DNA from: Pustulibacterium marinum | Lineage (GTDB): Bacteria > Bacteroidota > Bacteroidia > Flavobacteriales > Flavobacteriaceae | Direction of reading: 5' to 3' | NCBI RefSeq assembly: GCF_900116665.1 | Contig: NZ_FPBK01000006.1 | Span: forward strand, 112,407-176,406 | DNA length: 64,000 nt | Made by a program: the position numbers and the translations under genes | The notes under the pieces: generated by a model | What the model was told of the DNA's origin: nothing | The model's database searches: none | The model's input: the letters and a program-made list of their open reading frames with translations, nothing else | Shown here: positions 18,421-28,369 of the stretch, piece by piece | Layout: each line of letters starts with the position of its first letter | Numbering within the stretch: position 1 is the first letter of the stretch

Positions 18421-19464
18421 TTATTTAGGTTCAAAAGTAACTTCAAACATTTTATCCCAATTTTTACCGGTGATAAAGAATGTTTTTGTTTTAGGATTGT
18501 ACGCAATTCCATTTAATACATCCAATTTATTGTGTTGTGTAACCTTTTCTTTTAGCCCACGGCAATCTACAACTCCTTTAATAGCTCCCGAAGTAGGATC
18601 GATAATCATAATACCATCGTGGGTGTAGCTATTTGCGTAAATAAGCCCATCTACATATTCAAGTTCATTTGCTTTGGAATAGATAGCTTTATTGGTAACC
18701 AATTGAAAATTTGAATTTTCCTCTAATGTTTCTGTATTCAGTGTCCAAATTTTCTCTGAACCATCACTTTTAAATAATGTTTTACCATTATTACACAATC
18801 CCCAACCTTCTTTGCTTTCTTCGAATCTAAAATCTTTCAATTTCTCAAAAGAATTGACATCATATACAAAACCAAGCATACTCTGCCAGGTAAGCATGTA
18901 GATTTTATCATTTAATATTGTAATTCCTTCACCAAAGTACGTTGGGTCCAAATCTATCTTTTGTAAAACTTCACCAGTTTTATAATCGGTTTTTCGTAAA
19001 GATGATTTTCCTCTCAATCCGGTACTTTCATATAAAGTATCTTTGTAAAATTCTAAGCCTTGTGTATATGCTTCAATATCGTGAGGATATTCTTTTAAAA
19101 TTTTCACATTATAAATAGTAGGAGCTTCATCAGCATAAATTTTAATGTTCTGGGAAAGCGATTCTGTTTTGTCTTCAGAATTTATAACTGCTCTAAAGTT
19201 TTGGCTTCCTAGTGGTATATCTTTCAATATAATTTGACCATTTTCCTCAGGAACTTTAGTTTCTCCTATGTAATAAGAAATTTGTGAAGTAGAACGACCA
19301 TCTGCGTTTTTCAAGTTGAATTTTAGGGTATCGTTCACCTTAAATTCTTTGTTTTTACTCGTTATTTCGACAGAAAAATTATTTTTTTTATTACTTTTTT
19401 TTCCTCCGCATGAGAGCACTGTTGCAGATAAGCTTATGACTGCCAAATATTTATATAAATTCAT
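18421..19464 (-). CDS. Glutaminyl-peptide cyclotransferase, lipoprotein
   Basis: The plant-type (beta-propeller) glutaminyl cyclase forms N-terminal pyroglutamate. The protein (347 residues from the ATG at 19464; a GTG one codon upstream is less likely) has lipobox TVLSCGG. After a strand-rich 110-residue N-terminal extension comes the family signature YPHDIEAYTQGLEF with YESTGLRGKSSL, then propeller repeats including EGWGLCNN, a Leu-Glu-Tyr-rich ELEYVDG and a C-terminal NGIAYNPKTKTFFITGK. Export fits modification of secreted or surface proteins. The thioesterase gene follows. Confidence 0.9.
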   Translation of the reverse strand: MNLYKYLAVISLSATVLSCGGKKSNKKNNFSVEITSKNKEFKVNDTLKFNLKNADGRSTSQISYYIGETKVPEENGQIILKDIPLGSQNFRAVINSEDKTESLSQNIKIYADEAPTIYNVKILKEYPHDIEAYTQGLEFYKDTLYESTGLRGKSSLRKTDYKTGEVLQKIDLDPTYFGEGITILNDKIYMLTWQSMLGFVYDVNSFEKLKDFRFEESKEGWGLCNNGKTLFKSDGSEKIWTLNTETLEENSNFQLVTNKAIYSKANELEYVDGLIYANSYTHDGIMIIDPTSGAIKGVVDCRGLKEKVTQHNKLDVLNGIAYNPKTKTFFITGKNWDKMFEVTFEPK

Positions 19465-19519
19465 CACTTTTCTTAGTATTTACGGCAAGTTAGAGAATTT
19501 AATTTATACCTAGAAATGG

Positions 19520-19549
19520 TTGTCTGAAAATAAAAAGATTGTATATTTG
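19520..19549 (+). promoter_or_regulatory. SRP RNA promoter
   Basis: TTG (19520-19522) and a perfect TATATTTG box (19542-19549) are separated by 19 bases, matching the Bacteroidota consensus. Transcription would start at about 19555, the base where the SRP RNA helix begins. Confidence 0.75.
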
Positions 19550-19552
19550 CAC

Positions 19553-19652
19553 CCGGCAAGTCCTTCACGACCAGCTCCTGCAGAATCCCCCAGGGTGGGA
19601 ACGCAGCAAGGGTATGTGGTTGTAGCGGTGCGATGAAGGTAGCTTGCCTTTT
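19553..19652 (+). ncRNA. ffs: Signal recognition particle RNA (4.5S type)
   Basis: The ends GGCAAG (19555-19560) and CTTGCC (19643-19648) pair, and the long rod between them carries the conserved SRP domain IV: a GGTGGGAACGCAGCAAGGG-type asymmetric loop and helix that binds the Ffh M domain. A T-run terminator follows directly. It is the short bacterial form without an Alu domain. Predicted protein frames on both strands across this RNA are spurious. Confidence 0.95.
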
Positions 19653-19737
19653 TTTGTACCCGTATTTCAACATTACTTTTTCCAATTTATCCTGTATTTT
19701 TTTGTTTCTTTGTAAAGAACCTAAAACCATAAAATCA

Positions 19738-20541
19738 ATGCCAAAAGTGGTATTTATTACAGGAGCGTCTTCAGGAATTGGTAAAGCTGTTGGCACTTTC
19801 TTAAAAACTAAAAACTATATCGTTTACGGAACTAGCAGAAATCCTTCAAGAATCACTGATTCTCCTTTTCCTTTGGTTGCTTTAGATGTTAGATATACTA
19901 CAAGTATTCAAACTGCTATTCAAACTGTATTAGAAAAAGAAAAAAGAATTGATGTACTCATCAATAATGCTGGAGTAGGAATTACAGGTCCACTTGAAGA
20001 AATTCCCGCAGAAGAAATAAAAAACAATTTTGAAACCAACCTTTTTGGTCCCATTGAGGTAATGAAGGCTGTTTTACCAGCTATGCGTGCTCAAAAAGGT
20101 GGAACCATTATTAATGTAACTTCTATAGCTGGTTATATGGGTTTACCGTTTAGAAGTGTTTATTCTGCTAGTAAAGGAGCATTAGAATTGGTTACGGAAG
20201 CACTTAGAATGGAGGTAAAACCGTTCAATATTCAAATTACGAATGTAGCTCCAGGTGATTTTGCCACCAATATTGCTTCGGGAAGATACCATGCTCCTTT
20301 GGTGAAAGGTTCTGCTTATGAAGATACCTATGGTTATTCTTTGGAAACAATGGATGCTCATGTGGATGGCGGTAGTGATCCAAATGACATGGCAAAAGCT
20401 ATTTTGGAAGTTATTGAAACCGAAAAGCCAAAAATTCATTATAAAGTAGGAGCACCGCTACAAAAATTCTCCATTGTATTAAAAAGAATTTTACCAGATA
20501 AAATTTATGAAAAAATGCTTATGAATCATTATAAATTATAA
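19738..20541 (+). CDS. SDR-family oxidoreductase
   Basis: I start at the ATG at 19738 (267 residues) because an upstream in-frame ATG would lie inside the SRP RNA. It has a classical short-chain dehydrogenase set: TGASSGIGKA at the N-terminus, an Arg-rich segment (YGTSRNPSR) that favours NADP, NNAGVG, the catalytic Ser in VTSIAG and YSASKGA for the Tyr/Lys pair. The C-terminal 40 residues (LKRILPDKIYEKML) look like those of retinol-dehydrogenase-like SDRs. Substrate unknown. Confidence 0.9.
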   Translation: MPKVVFITGASSGIGKAVGTFLKTKNYIVYGTSRNPSRITDSPFPLVALDVRYTTSIQTAIQTVLEKEKRIDVLINNAGVGITGPLEEIPAEEIKNNFETNLFGPIEVMKAVLPAMRAQKGGTIINVTSIAGYMGLPFRSVYSASKGALELVTEALRMEVKPFNIQITNVAPGDFATNIASGRYHAPLVKGSAYEDTYGYSLETMDAHVDGGSDPNDMAKAILEVIETEKPKIHYKVGAPLQKFSIVLKRILPDKIYEKMLMNHYKL

Positions 20542-20648
20542 ATTTGTAAATGTACTTTTTACACTTATAAAAACTTTTGTATACATTTAAGATTTTAAAT
20601 ATCTTATAATCATATATAAAACATAACTTTGAAACAAAAATAGAGACA

Positions 20649-21305
20649 ATGAAATTTTTTATTGACACTGCAAACTTAGATCAAATCAAAGAAGCTCAAG
20701 ATTTAGGAGTTTTAGATGGCGTTACTACAAACCCATCGTTAATGGCTAAAGAAGGAATTACAGGAAAAGAAAATATCTTAAAACATTACGTTGACATTTG
20801 TGATATTGTTGACGGAGATGTTTCTGCTGAAGTAATTGCTACCGATTTTGAAAACATGGTAAAAGAGGGTGAAGAACTTGCTGCTCTTAGCGATCAAATC
20901 GTTGTGAAATTACCAATGATCAAAGATGGTGTAAAAGCTTGTAAATATTTTACTGATAAAGGAATTAAAACTAACGTTACATTAGTATTTAGTGCAGGGC
21001 AAGCTTTGTTAGCGGCTAAAGCTGGTGCAACGTACGTTTCTCCTTTCTTAGGAAGATTAGATGATATTTCTACAGATGGTTTAAACCTTATCGAGGAAAT
21101 TAGACATATCTATGATAATTATGGTTTTGAAACTCAAATTTTATCAGCTTCTGTACGTCACACAATGCACGTAATTAACTGTGCTAAAATTGGTTCTGAC
21201 GTTATGACTGGGCCATTATCATCTATCACTGGATTATTGAAACACCCACTTACAGATATCGGTTTAGAAAAATTCTTAGCTGATTATAAAAAAGGGAACG
21301 AGTAG
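20649..21305 (+). CDS. Transaldolase / fructose-6-phosphate aldolase family protein
   Basis: The 218-residue protein is of the short TalC/FSA subfamily, with [10 protein letters not shown] at the start, GVTTNPSL, and the Schiff-base Lys87 in DQIVVKLPM. The short form includes both transaldolases (moving dihydroxyacetone units between sugar phosphates in the pentose phosphate pathway) and fructose-6-phosphate aldolases. Sequence alone does not separate them here, so 'fsa/tal' is left open. It is monocistronic, with a terminator after it. Confidence 0.9.
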   Translation: MKFFIDTANLDQIKEAQDLGVLDGVTTNPSLMAKEGITGKENILKHYVDICDIVDGDVSAEVIATDFENMVKEGEELAALSDQIVVKLPMIKDGVKACKYFTDKGIKTNVTLVFSAGQALLAAKAGATYVSPFLGRLDDISTDGLNLIEEIRHIYDNYGFETQILSASVRHTMHVINCAKIGSDVMTGPLSSITGLLKHPLTDIGLEKFLADYKKGNE

Positions 21306-21363
21306 TAAATCACTCGTAACAACATAAACTTTCATTGATGTAAAAGTTTATATTTGGATATCG

Positions 21364-21393
21364 AAAAAGCGCATTGAATTTCAATGCGCTTTT
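21364..21393. terminator. Terminator after the transaldolase gene
   Basis: AAAAGCGCATTGAA (21364-21377) and TTCAATGCGCTTTT (21380-21393) are perfectly complementary. It stands between convergent genes and can act on both strands. Confidence 0.9.
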
Positions 21394-21421
21394 CATTTAT
21401 AATACTATTATATTGTTTTAA

Positions 21422-22864
21422 TTAATTCTTAGAAGTTCTAGAATAATAGTTTCCTCTATAAGACGATAGTAGAGTTTCAAAATTTGTAGCGTAAATATCT
21501 GCAAATGCATCTACTATAATTTCATCTTTATTAATAATAAGTACTTTATTCATTTTACTTAACATCAATTTTCTACTTACACTATCGTAATTATTTATTC
21601 TATATTGATTATCTGGATTTAGTCTGTAAGTAGCTAAGGTTTTCTTCCAATCGTCCTGATTCAAATCTTTATTAATACCTACAAAATTAATTTTTGGATA
21701 TTTATCTTCCAGTACATGAACTCGATTTAGGATGTCCTTAAAATGATTATTTTGATGACGTGCCCAAAAATAATATACCGTCAATTTATCGTGATTTGTG
21801 TCTTGTATATTTATAGTGTTTCCTGAGAAATTAATGAAATTAATACTTTTTACTCTTTTTCCCTTTTTTAGATTATCAAGATTTTCGTGAATCTCATTAA
21901 TTTCCTTAAAAATAGCAGTAGTGTCTGATACGTATGACTTGAAATTTTCTAAATAGGTTTCATCATAAGAAGCATCTCTTCGTTCGTCTAAATAAAAGGT
22001 GTAAGCTGCATTTCGAAGTAATTTATTTTTGCTCAATGGATAGTTCTTCAGCTGATCTTCTATTATTTTAAGTTTTTCATTATGATATTCATTACTTTGA
22101 ATTATTTCGTAAGCGGAATAATTTTTATGTATATCTGCAGCCAAGTCATATGCTTTTCCAGAAACATATAGTTTTAGATATCTAAGATAAGGGTCAAAAT
22201 GAGCATACCTATCATCTTTAGAGTCTAGAAGTTCTCTAAAGCTATAAAAGTTATCTGGTACTTTCTTAGATCTTTCGTTGGTGTATTTATAATGTAAATA
22301 AGGATAAATTTCTGCATATCTAAACAGTCTATACCCTGCATCATTAATCAAAATATCTTCGGTAATTTCAGTACTATGATAATTTTCAAAAAATCGATCT
22401 AACTTTTCTAATTTAGATGCGTACATAGAGTCGATACGTAATTTAAAACCATCTGGAGAAAGCTCCACAAGATTTCTACGTATAAATTGTTTATCCTTTT
22501 TATCTTGAAGAAATTGAGCTATAAGCACGTTATTTTTCTCAGCGCCTTTTCCACTATAGACAAGGGATTCATGAAAATCATACGTATTTAATCTTAATAA
22601 AAGACTATCACCTTGCTCTAAAATAATATATTGGTATTCTGGTTGATTATAGAAATAGTATAATCCACTTTCTAATGAAGAAAATTTAAAAAGGAATCTA
22701 TTTCTACTGTCCAATTTGGCAGTGTCTACTGGAGATCCATCTTTAAATAAAACTACAGAATTAGTTTTTGGATTTACAATTTCTCCTCCAAAATAGGTTT
22801 CGTCATCATCATCTCCACAGCTCACCAAGGTTAAAACCAAGGCTATTAACACATAATTCTTCAT
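21422..22864 (-). CDS. Lipoprotein with TlpA/thioredoxin-like C-terminus lacking the CxxC
   Basis: I start at the ATG at 22864 (480 residues), which gives a lipoprotein signal with lipobox LVSCGDD. The N-terminal part is a strand-rich DUF4369-like domain (GGEIVNPKTNSVVLF), the middle is helical, and the last 140 residues follow a thioredoxin-like order: a strand with LTVYYFWARH, a helix, FVGINKD, then VLIINKDEIIVDAF. The position of the usual WCxxC reads WARHQ, with no cysteines, so it should not be a disulfide reductase. Bacteroidota carry many such TlpA-like lipoproteins; a binding or scaffold role is inference. Confidence 0.8.
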   Translation of the reverse strand: MKNYVLIALVLTLVSCGDDDDETYFGGEIVNPKTNSVVLFKDGSPVDTAKLDSRNRFLFKFSSLESGLYYFYNQPEYQYIILEQGDSLLLRLNTYDFHESLVYSGKGAEKNNVLIAQFLQDKKDKQFIRRNLVELSPDGFKLRIDSMYASKLEKLDRFFENYHSTEITEDILINDAGYRLFRYAEIYPYLHYKYTNERSKKVPDNFYSFRELLDSKDDRYAHFDPYLRYLKLYVSGKAYDLAADIHKNYSAYEIIQSNEYHNEKLKIIEDQLKNYPLSKNKLLRNAAYTFYLDERRDASYDETYLENFKSYVSDTTAIFKEINEIHENLDNLKKGKRVKSINFINFSGNTINIQDTNHDKLTVYYFWARHQNNHFKDILNRVHVLEDKYPKINFVGINKDLNQDDWKKTLATYRLNPDNQYRINNYDSVSRKLMLSKMNKVLIINKDEIIVDAFADIYATNFETLLSSYRGNYYSRTSKN

Positions 22865-22980
22865 AAAGGGTAAAAATCTTTTCGCTAGAAATAAGTTTTT
22901 CAGGGAATTAGTTACAAATCTAAGCAAGTGGAGTTTTTGAAGTTGTTAATAGCTAGTTAAAATAGAAGCAATGAGAATAA

Positions 22981-24684
<1,704 letters not shown>

Positions 24685-24706
24685 CATACAGATAATTTTA
24701 TAAAGT

Positions 24707-24733
24707 AAAAAGGAGGCAAATTGCCTCCTTTTT
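24707..24733. terminator. Terminator after the ABC-F gene
   Basis: AAAAAGGAGGCAA (24707-24719) pairs with TTGCCTCCTTTTT (24721-24733), serving both convergent genes. Confidence 0.88.
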
Positions 24734-24764
24734 TAATCTTTCTAATTTCGACTAAAAACAGAAA

Positions 24765-25028
24765 TTAGTAATATGTGTTATTGTTATCATCTAAAAGATC
24801 GGTGTATGATTCTTCTATAACTTGTTGAGCCTTTACCAAATCGTCTTTGTCTACGTAAACATCAATGTTTTCAACAACACCTTCTTCGGTATTAGGTTCG
24901 GTTCCTGAAAAGTAATCATCTTCCTGAATGGTTTCAATTCCTCTGTCTTCCAATCTTTCCATGATCATTTGGGCAGTAATCATTGGCCCGGTGTAAACTT
25001 TGTGAACATCATTTTTTTTCTGATCCAT
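24765..25028 (-). CDS. DUF2007-family protein
   Basis: This small acidic 87-residue protein has the DUF2007 pattern: a first strand ending in VYTG, a helix (MITAQMIMERLEDRGI), and a final strand plus helix (IDVYVDKDDLVKAQQVIEES). The family is described as putative signal-transducing, with PII-like folds, without firm function. A paralogue lies next to it on the same strand, separated by 76 bases. Confidence 0.8.
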   Translation of the reverse strand: MDQKKNDVHKVYTGPMITAQMIMERLEDRGIETIQEDDYFSGTEPNTEEGVVENIDVYVDKDDLVKAQQVIEESYTDLLDDNNNTYY

Positions 25029-25104
25029 ATTTCATTTCTTTTCTTACAAATTTAAATGGATGTTGATGTTGATTTCAAACAGTTAACATTTTTTAATATG
25101 GTTT

Positions 25105-25368
25105 TTAACTCATTCTTATAGACTCTTCAGAGGGTTCTAAACTAGCTATAACATATTTTGTAACAGATAGTTCATCTTTATGAACAAACACTTGTACATT
25201 TCCTATAATATTGGGTGCAAAACCAGCCAGTCTACCAGATTCTGTTTCATCTTTAATAACTGGGCTAATTCTATGATCTTTTAACATACTTACTAATTTT
25301 TGCGCCTCGATCATATTTCCTTCATAAATTTTTTGATAATCTTTCATAGCAATTTGTTTTTTAGGCAT
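25105..25368 (-). CDS. DUF2007-family protein (paralogue)
   Basis: A second 87-residue member of the same family: IYEGNMIEAQKLVSMLKDH aligns with the neighbour's VYTG..AQMIMERLEDR, and VQVFVHKDELSVTKYVI with its DVYVDKDDLVKAQQVI. The start could also be the Met at residue 8 (25347). The pair looks like a tandem duplication that has diverged strongly, so distinct ligands or partners are possible. Confidence 0.75.
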   Translation of the reverse strand: MPKKQIAMKDYQKIYEGNMIEAQKLVSMLKDHRISPVIKDETESGRLAGFAPNIIGNVQVFVHKDELSVTKYVIASLEPSEESIRMS

Positions 25369-25819
25369 TATAAAATCTACTTTTTCATATATGCTTACTT
25401 ATATTTTACCTTCGAATAATGCGTAAGCATATTTAAAGGTATTACTTTGATTAAAAGAAAACTTGTGTGTCAAACAAAAAGAGTAAGATTTAAGTAATTT
25501 TTAAAAGGAAACATTAATGTTTTCCTAAAAGAGCGGAAATGATGAGACTCTCATCTATGTATGAAATAAAATAGTAAGTCTGCTTACAACTGTTACTACG
25601 TGATTATGTATGTTAATCTTTCTTAAAAAATAGCTAAAAGAGAAATTCAACAAAATAAACTGATATTTCATGAGTTTTATAATTGTTGTTTCTCAGACCA
25701 AATATTTCAAGCAAAAATCATTTATTTATGATTAAATTTTTAAGGGGCAAAATTAGCTTGAAATAAAAAAGCCACTGTATTTATCTACAGTGGCTTTTGT
25801 TTTATAGAAATTGATGAAA
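25369..25819. other. 450-base intergenic region with an inverted repeat
   Basis: No gene is seen. It contains ATATGCTTAC (25389-25398) and its exact complement GTAAGCATAT (25423-25432), 24 bases apart and just upstream of the DUF2007 pair. It also holds the pheT terminator at its right end. The rest is AT-rich without recognisable RNA or repeat structure. Confidence 0.5.
25767..25798 (-). terminator. Terminator after pheT
   Basis: AAAAGCCACTGTA (25767-25779) pairs with TACAGTGGCTTTT (25786-25798) around a 6-base loop. On the minus strand it follows the pheT stop codon. Confidence 0.9.
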
Positions 25820-28243
25820 TTATCTTAATGTAGCTCCAACTTGCTTTTCAAAGTTTTCTTGCAATTTGGTCATTACTTTATCAATTTGTTTATCATTCAA
25901 AGTCTTATTTTGATCTTGAAGAATAAAGCTGATCGCATAACTCTTCTTACCTTCCGGAAGTTTATCACCTTCGTACACATCAAATAGATTTACTTCTTTT
26001 AGTAAGCCTTTTTCCGTTTGTTTGGCAATAGTATAAATTTCATTGAAAGACACTTTATTGTCTAATAAAAGCGCTAAATCTCTTCTCACTTCAGGATATT
26101 TTGGAATATCTTGATATTGAATTTTTTGATATGTAGCAACTTCCAAAACGGCATCCCAATTGAAGTCAGCGAACAAAACCTCTTGTTTAATATCAAAAGC
26201 TTTTAGAACAGATTTTTTCACTTTACCAAACTCAACTAGCTTAGTTTTTGCAAAGCTAATAGCTATAGCTTCCGAAAAAATGTCACTTTTTGCAGGACTC
26301 GTTTTAATGTTTGTAATTCCCAATCTTCCCAGTAAGGTTTCTACAATTCCTTTTAAATAAAAGAAATCACTTATGGTAGATTGTGTATTCCAACTTTCTT
26401 GATATCTGTTACCGGTTACAAAAACACTCAAGTGTTTGTTTTCAGTATATTCTTGATATTTGTGATACGATTTACCGAACTCAAAAAACTTAAGGTCAGC
26501 ACGCTTTCTATTAATGTTGTAAGCAACCGCTTCTAATCCAGAAAATAAGATAGATTGTCGCATAACGCCCAAATCACTACTTAATGGATTCAGCATTTCT
26601 ACATTGTGCTCTTCTTTTAATTGCTCGCTTAAGGCTACGTAATTGGCTGTAGTTAAACTGTTAGCCATAATCTCATTGAAGCCTTGAGAAATTAACTGAT
26701 TAGCAATAACATTTTGAATTTTATAATCTTCAAATTTTGAAGAGTTTGAAATTGAAGCGTTTAATTTTTCAGTAAACTCAATATTATTATAACCGTAAAC
26801 ACGGAGAATTTCTTCAATAACATCAGCTTCTCTACGAACGTCTACACGATAGGATGGAATGGTAACTCCAATCCCTGCTTCGGTAACGCTGTTTACTTTA
26901 ATCTCTAAAGAAGAAAGTATAGATTTGATAGTTTCCGTTGGAATGTTTTGTCCAACCAATTTGTTTACTTTTTCAAACGTTAAGAATACCGGGAAATCTT
27001 CGAACTTTTTAGGATAGAAATCTGCAACTTCCGAAGTAACAATTCCACCAGCAATTTGTTTGATTAACAAGGCTGCTCTTAACAAAGCATATTTTGTAAA
27101 ATTGATATCAATTCCTCTTTCAAAACGGAAAGAAGCATCAGTATTCAGTGCATGGCGCTTTGCTGTTTTACGAATAGAAACCGGATTGAAATATGCACTT
27201 TCTAAGAAAATATCTCTTGTATATTCCGTAACTCCAGAATTGGTTCCACCAAAAACTCCCGCAATACACAATGGTTTTTCAGCATCGCAGATCATCAAAT
27301 CATCTTCGTGAAGTTCTCTTTCAACTTCGTCTAAAGTTGTGAATTTGGTACCTGCTTCAACTGTTTTAACTTGTATTTTATTTCCGTTGATTTTATTTGC
27401 ATCAAACGCATGTAATGGTTGACCCAATTCATGCATTACATAATTGGTAACGTCAACTACATTATTTTTTGGGGTAAGCCCAATAGCTTTTAATCTATTT
27501 TGAAGCCAAGCCGGAGATTCTTTCACCTCCAAATTGCTAATGGTAACTCCACAATAACGTGGTGCTAATTCACTATTTTCAACTTCAACATCTATTTTAA
27601 GCGTTCTGTTATCAACATGAAAACTACTTACAGAAGGGGAGATCAATTCGCTATGAATTTCTTTTTGAAGTAAACCAGCTTTTAAATCTCTTGCCACTCC
27701 ATAATGACTCATGGCGTCTGCACGGTTTGGAGTAAGACCAATTTCAAAAACTTCGTCTGACTCTACTTCAAACAATTCTGCACAAGGAGTTCCTGGAGTA
27801 AGGCTTTCGTCTAAAACCATAATTCCATCATGGCTTTTTCCTAAACCTAGCTCGTCTTCAGCACAAATCATCCCATGACTTTCTTCACCTCTGATTTTAC
27901 CTTTTTTGATTTTCCAGGCTTCACCTTTTTCATCGTACAATGTAGTTCCTATAGTTGCAACCGGAACTTTTTGTCCTTGAGCAACGTTGGGAGCTCCACA
28001 AACAATTTGTACAACTTCACCGTTTCCTAAATCTACTTTGGTAACTTTTAATCGGTCTGCATTTGGGTGTTGTTCACATTCTAAAACATGACCTACAACA
28101 ACGCCTTTCAATCCTCCTTTTACAGATTCAAAAGCATCAACTCCTTCAACTTCTAACCCAAGATCGGTTAGTAATTCAGCAGTTTGTTCAGAATCCCAGT
28201 CTATCTTTATAAATTGTTTTAACCAGTTATAAGAAATCTTCAT
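25820..28243 (-). CDS. pheT: Phenylalanine-tRNA ligase beta subunit
   Basis: PheT pairs with PheS to charge tRNA-Phe. At 807 residues it has the full bacterial set: an N-terminal EMAP-II-like tRNA-binding domain (about 40-150), the B3/B4 editing domain (with YVMHELGQPLHAFD), the B5 domain, a catalytic-like core and the C-terminal FDX-ACB domain (YPEVRRDLALLLD). pheS is not in the window, so the two subunit genes are not adjacent here, as is common in Bacteroidota. Confidence 0.97.
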   Translation of the reverse strand: MKISYNWLKQFIKIDWDSEQTAELLTDLGLEVEGVDAFESVKGGLKGVVVGHVLECEQHPNADRLKVTKVDLGNGEVVQIVCGAPNVAQGQKVPVATIGTTLYDEKGEAWKIKKGKIRGEESHGMICAEDELGLGKSHDGIMVLDESLTPGTPCAELFEVESDEVFEIGLTPNRADAMSHYGVARDLKAGLLQKEIHSELISPSVSSFHVDNRTLKIDVEVENSELAPRYCGVTISNLEVKESPAWLQNRLKAIGLTPKNNVVDVTNYVMHELGQPLHAFDANKINGNKIQVKTVEAGTKFTTLDEVERELHEDDLMICDAEKPLCIAGVFGGTNSGVTEYTRDIFLESAYFNPVSIRKTAKRHALNTDASFRFERGIDINFTKYALLRAALLIKQIAGGIVTSEVADFYPKKFEDFPVFLTFEKVNKLVGQNIPTETIKSILSSLEIKVNSVTEAGIGVTIPSYRVDVRREADVIEEILRVYGYNNIEFTEKLNASISNSSKFEDYKIQNVIANQLISQGFNEIMANSLTTANYVALSEQLKEEHNVEMLNPLSSDLGVMRQSILFSGLEAVAYNINRKRADLKFFEFGKSYHKYQEYTENKHLSVFVTGNRYQESWNTQSTISDFFYLKGIVETLLGRLGITNIKTSPAKSDIFSEAIAISFAKTKLVEFGKVKKSVLKAFDIKQEVLFADFNWDAVLEVATYQKIQYQDIPKYPEVRRDLALLLDNKVSFNEIYTIAKQTEKGLLKEVNLFDVYEGDKLPEGKKSYAISFILQDQNKTLNDKQIDKVMTKLQENFEKQVGATLR

Positions 28244-28369
28244 CGTTGATTTTTTTGAAAGCCCAAAGATAACAATAGTAACCGATTTTAGTAGTGATTC
28301 AATAGAAATATTCGGCTTAGTTTTTCAGATAAACTGTTGATAAATCAAGGTTTTTAGTGGATAAAGACC

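Noticed and set aside
19473..19796. 107-codon minus-strand frame across the SRP RNA
   Set aside because: It overlaps the ncRNA and its promoter. The plus-strand SDR frame extended upstream into the RNA was rejected for the same reason in favour of 19738.
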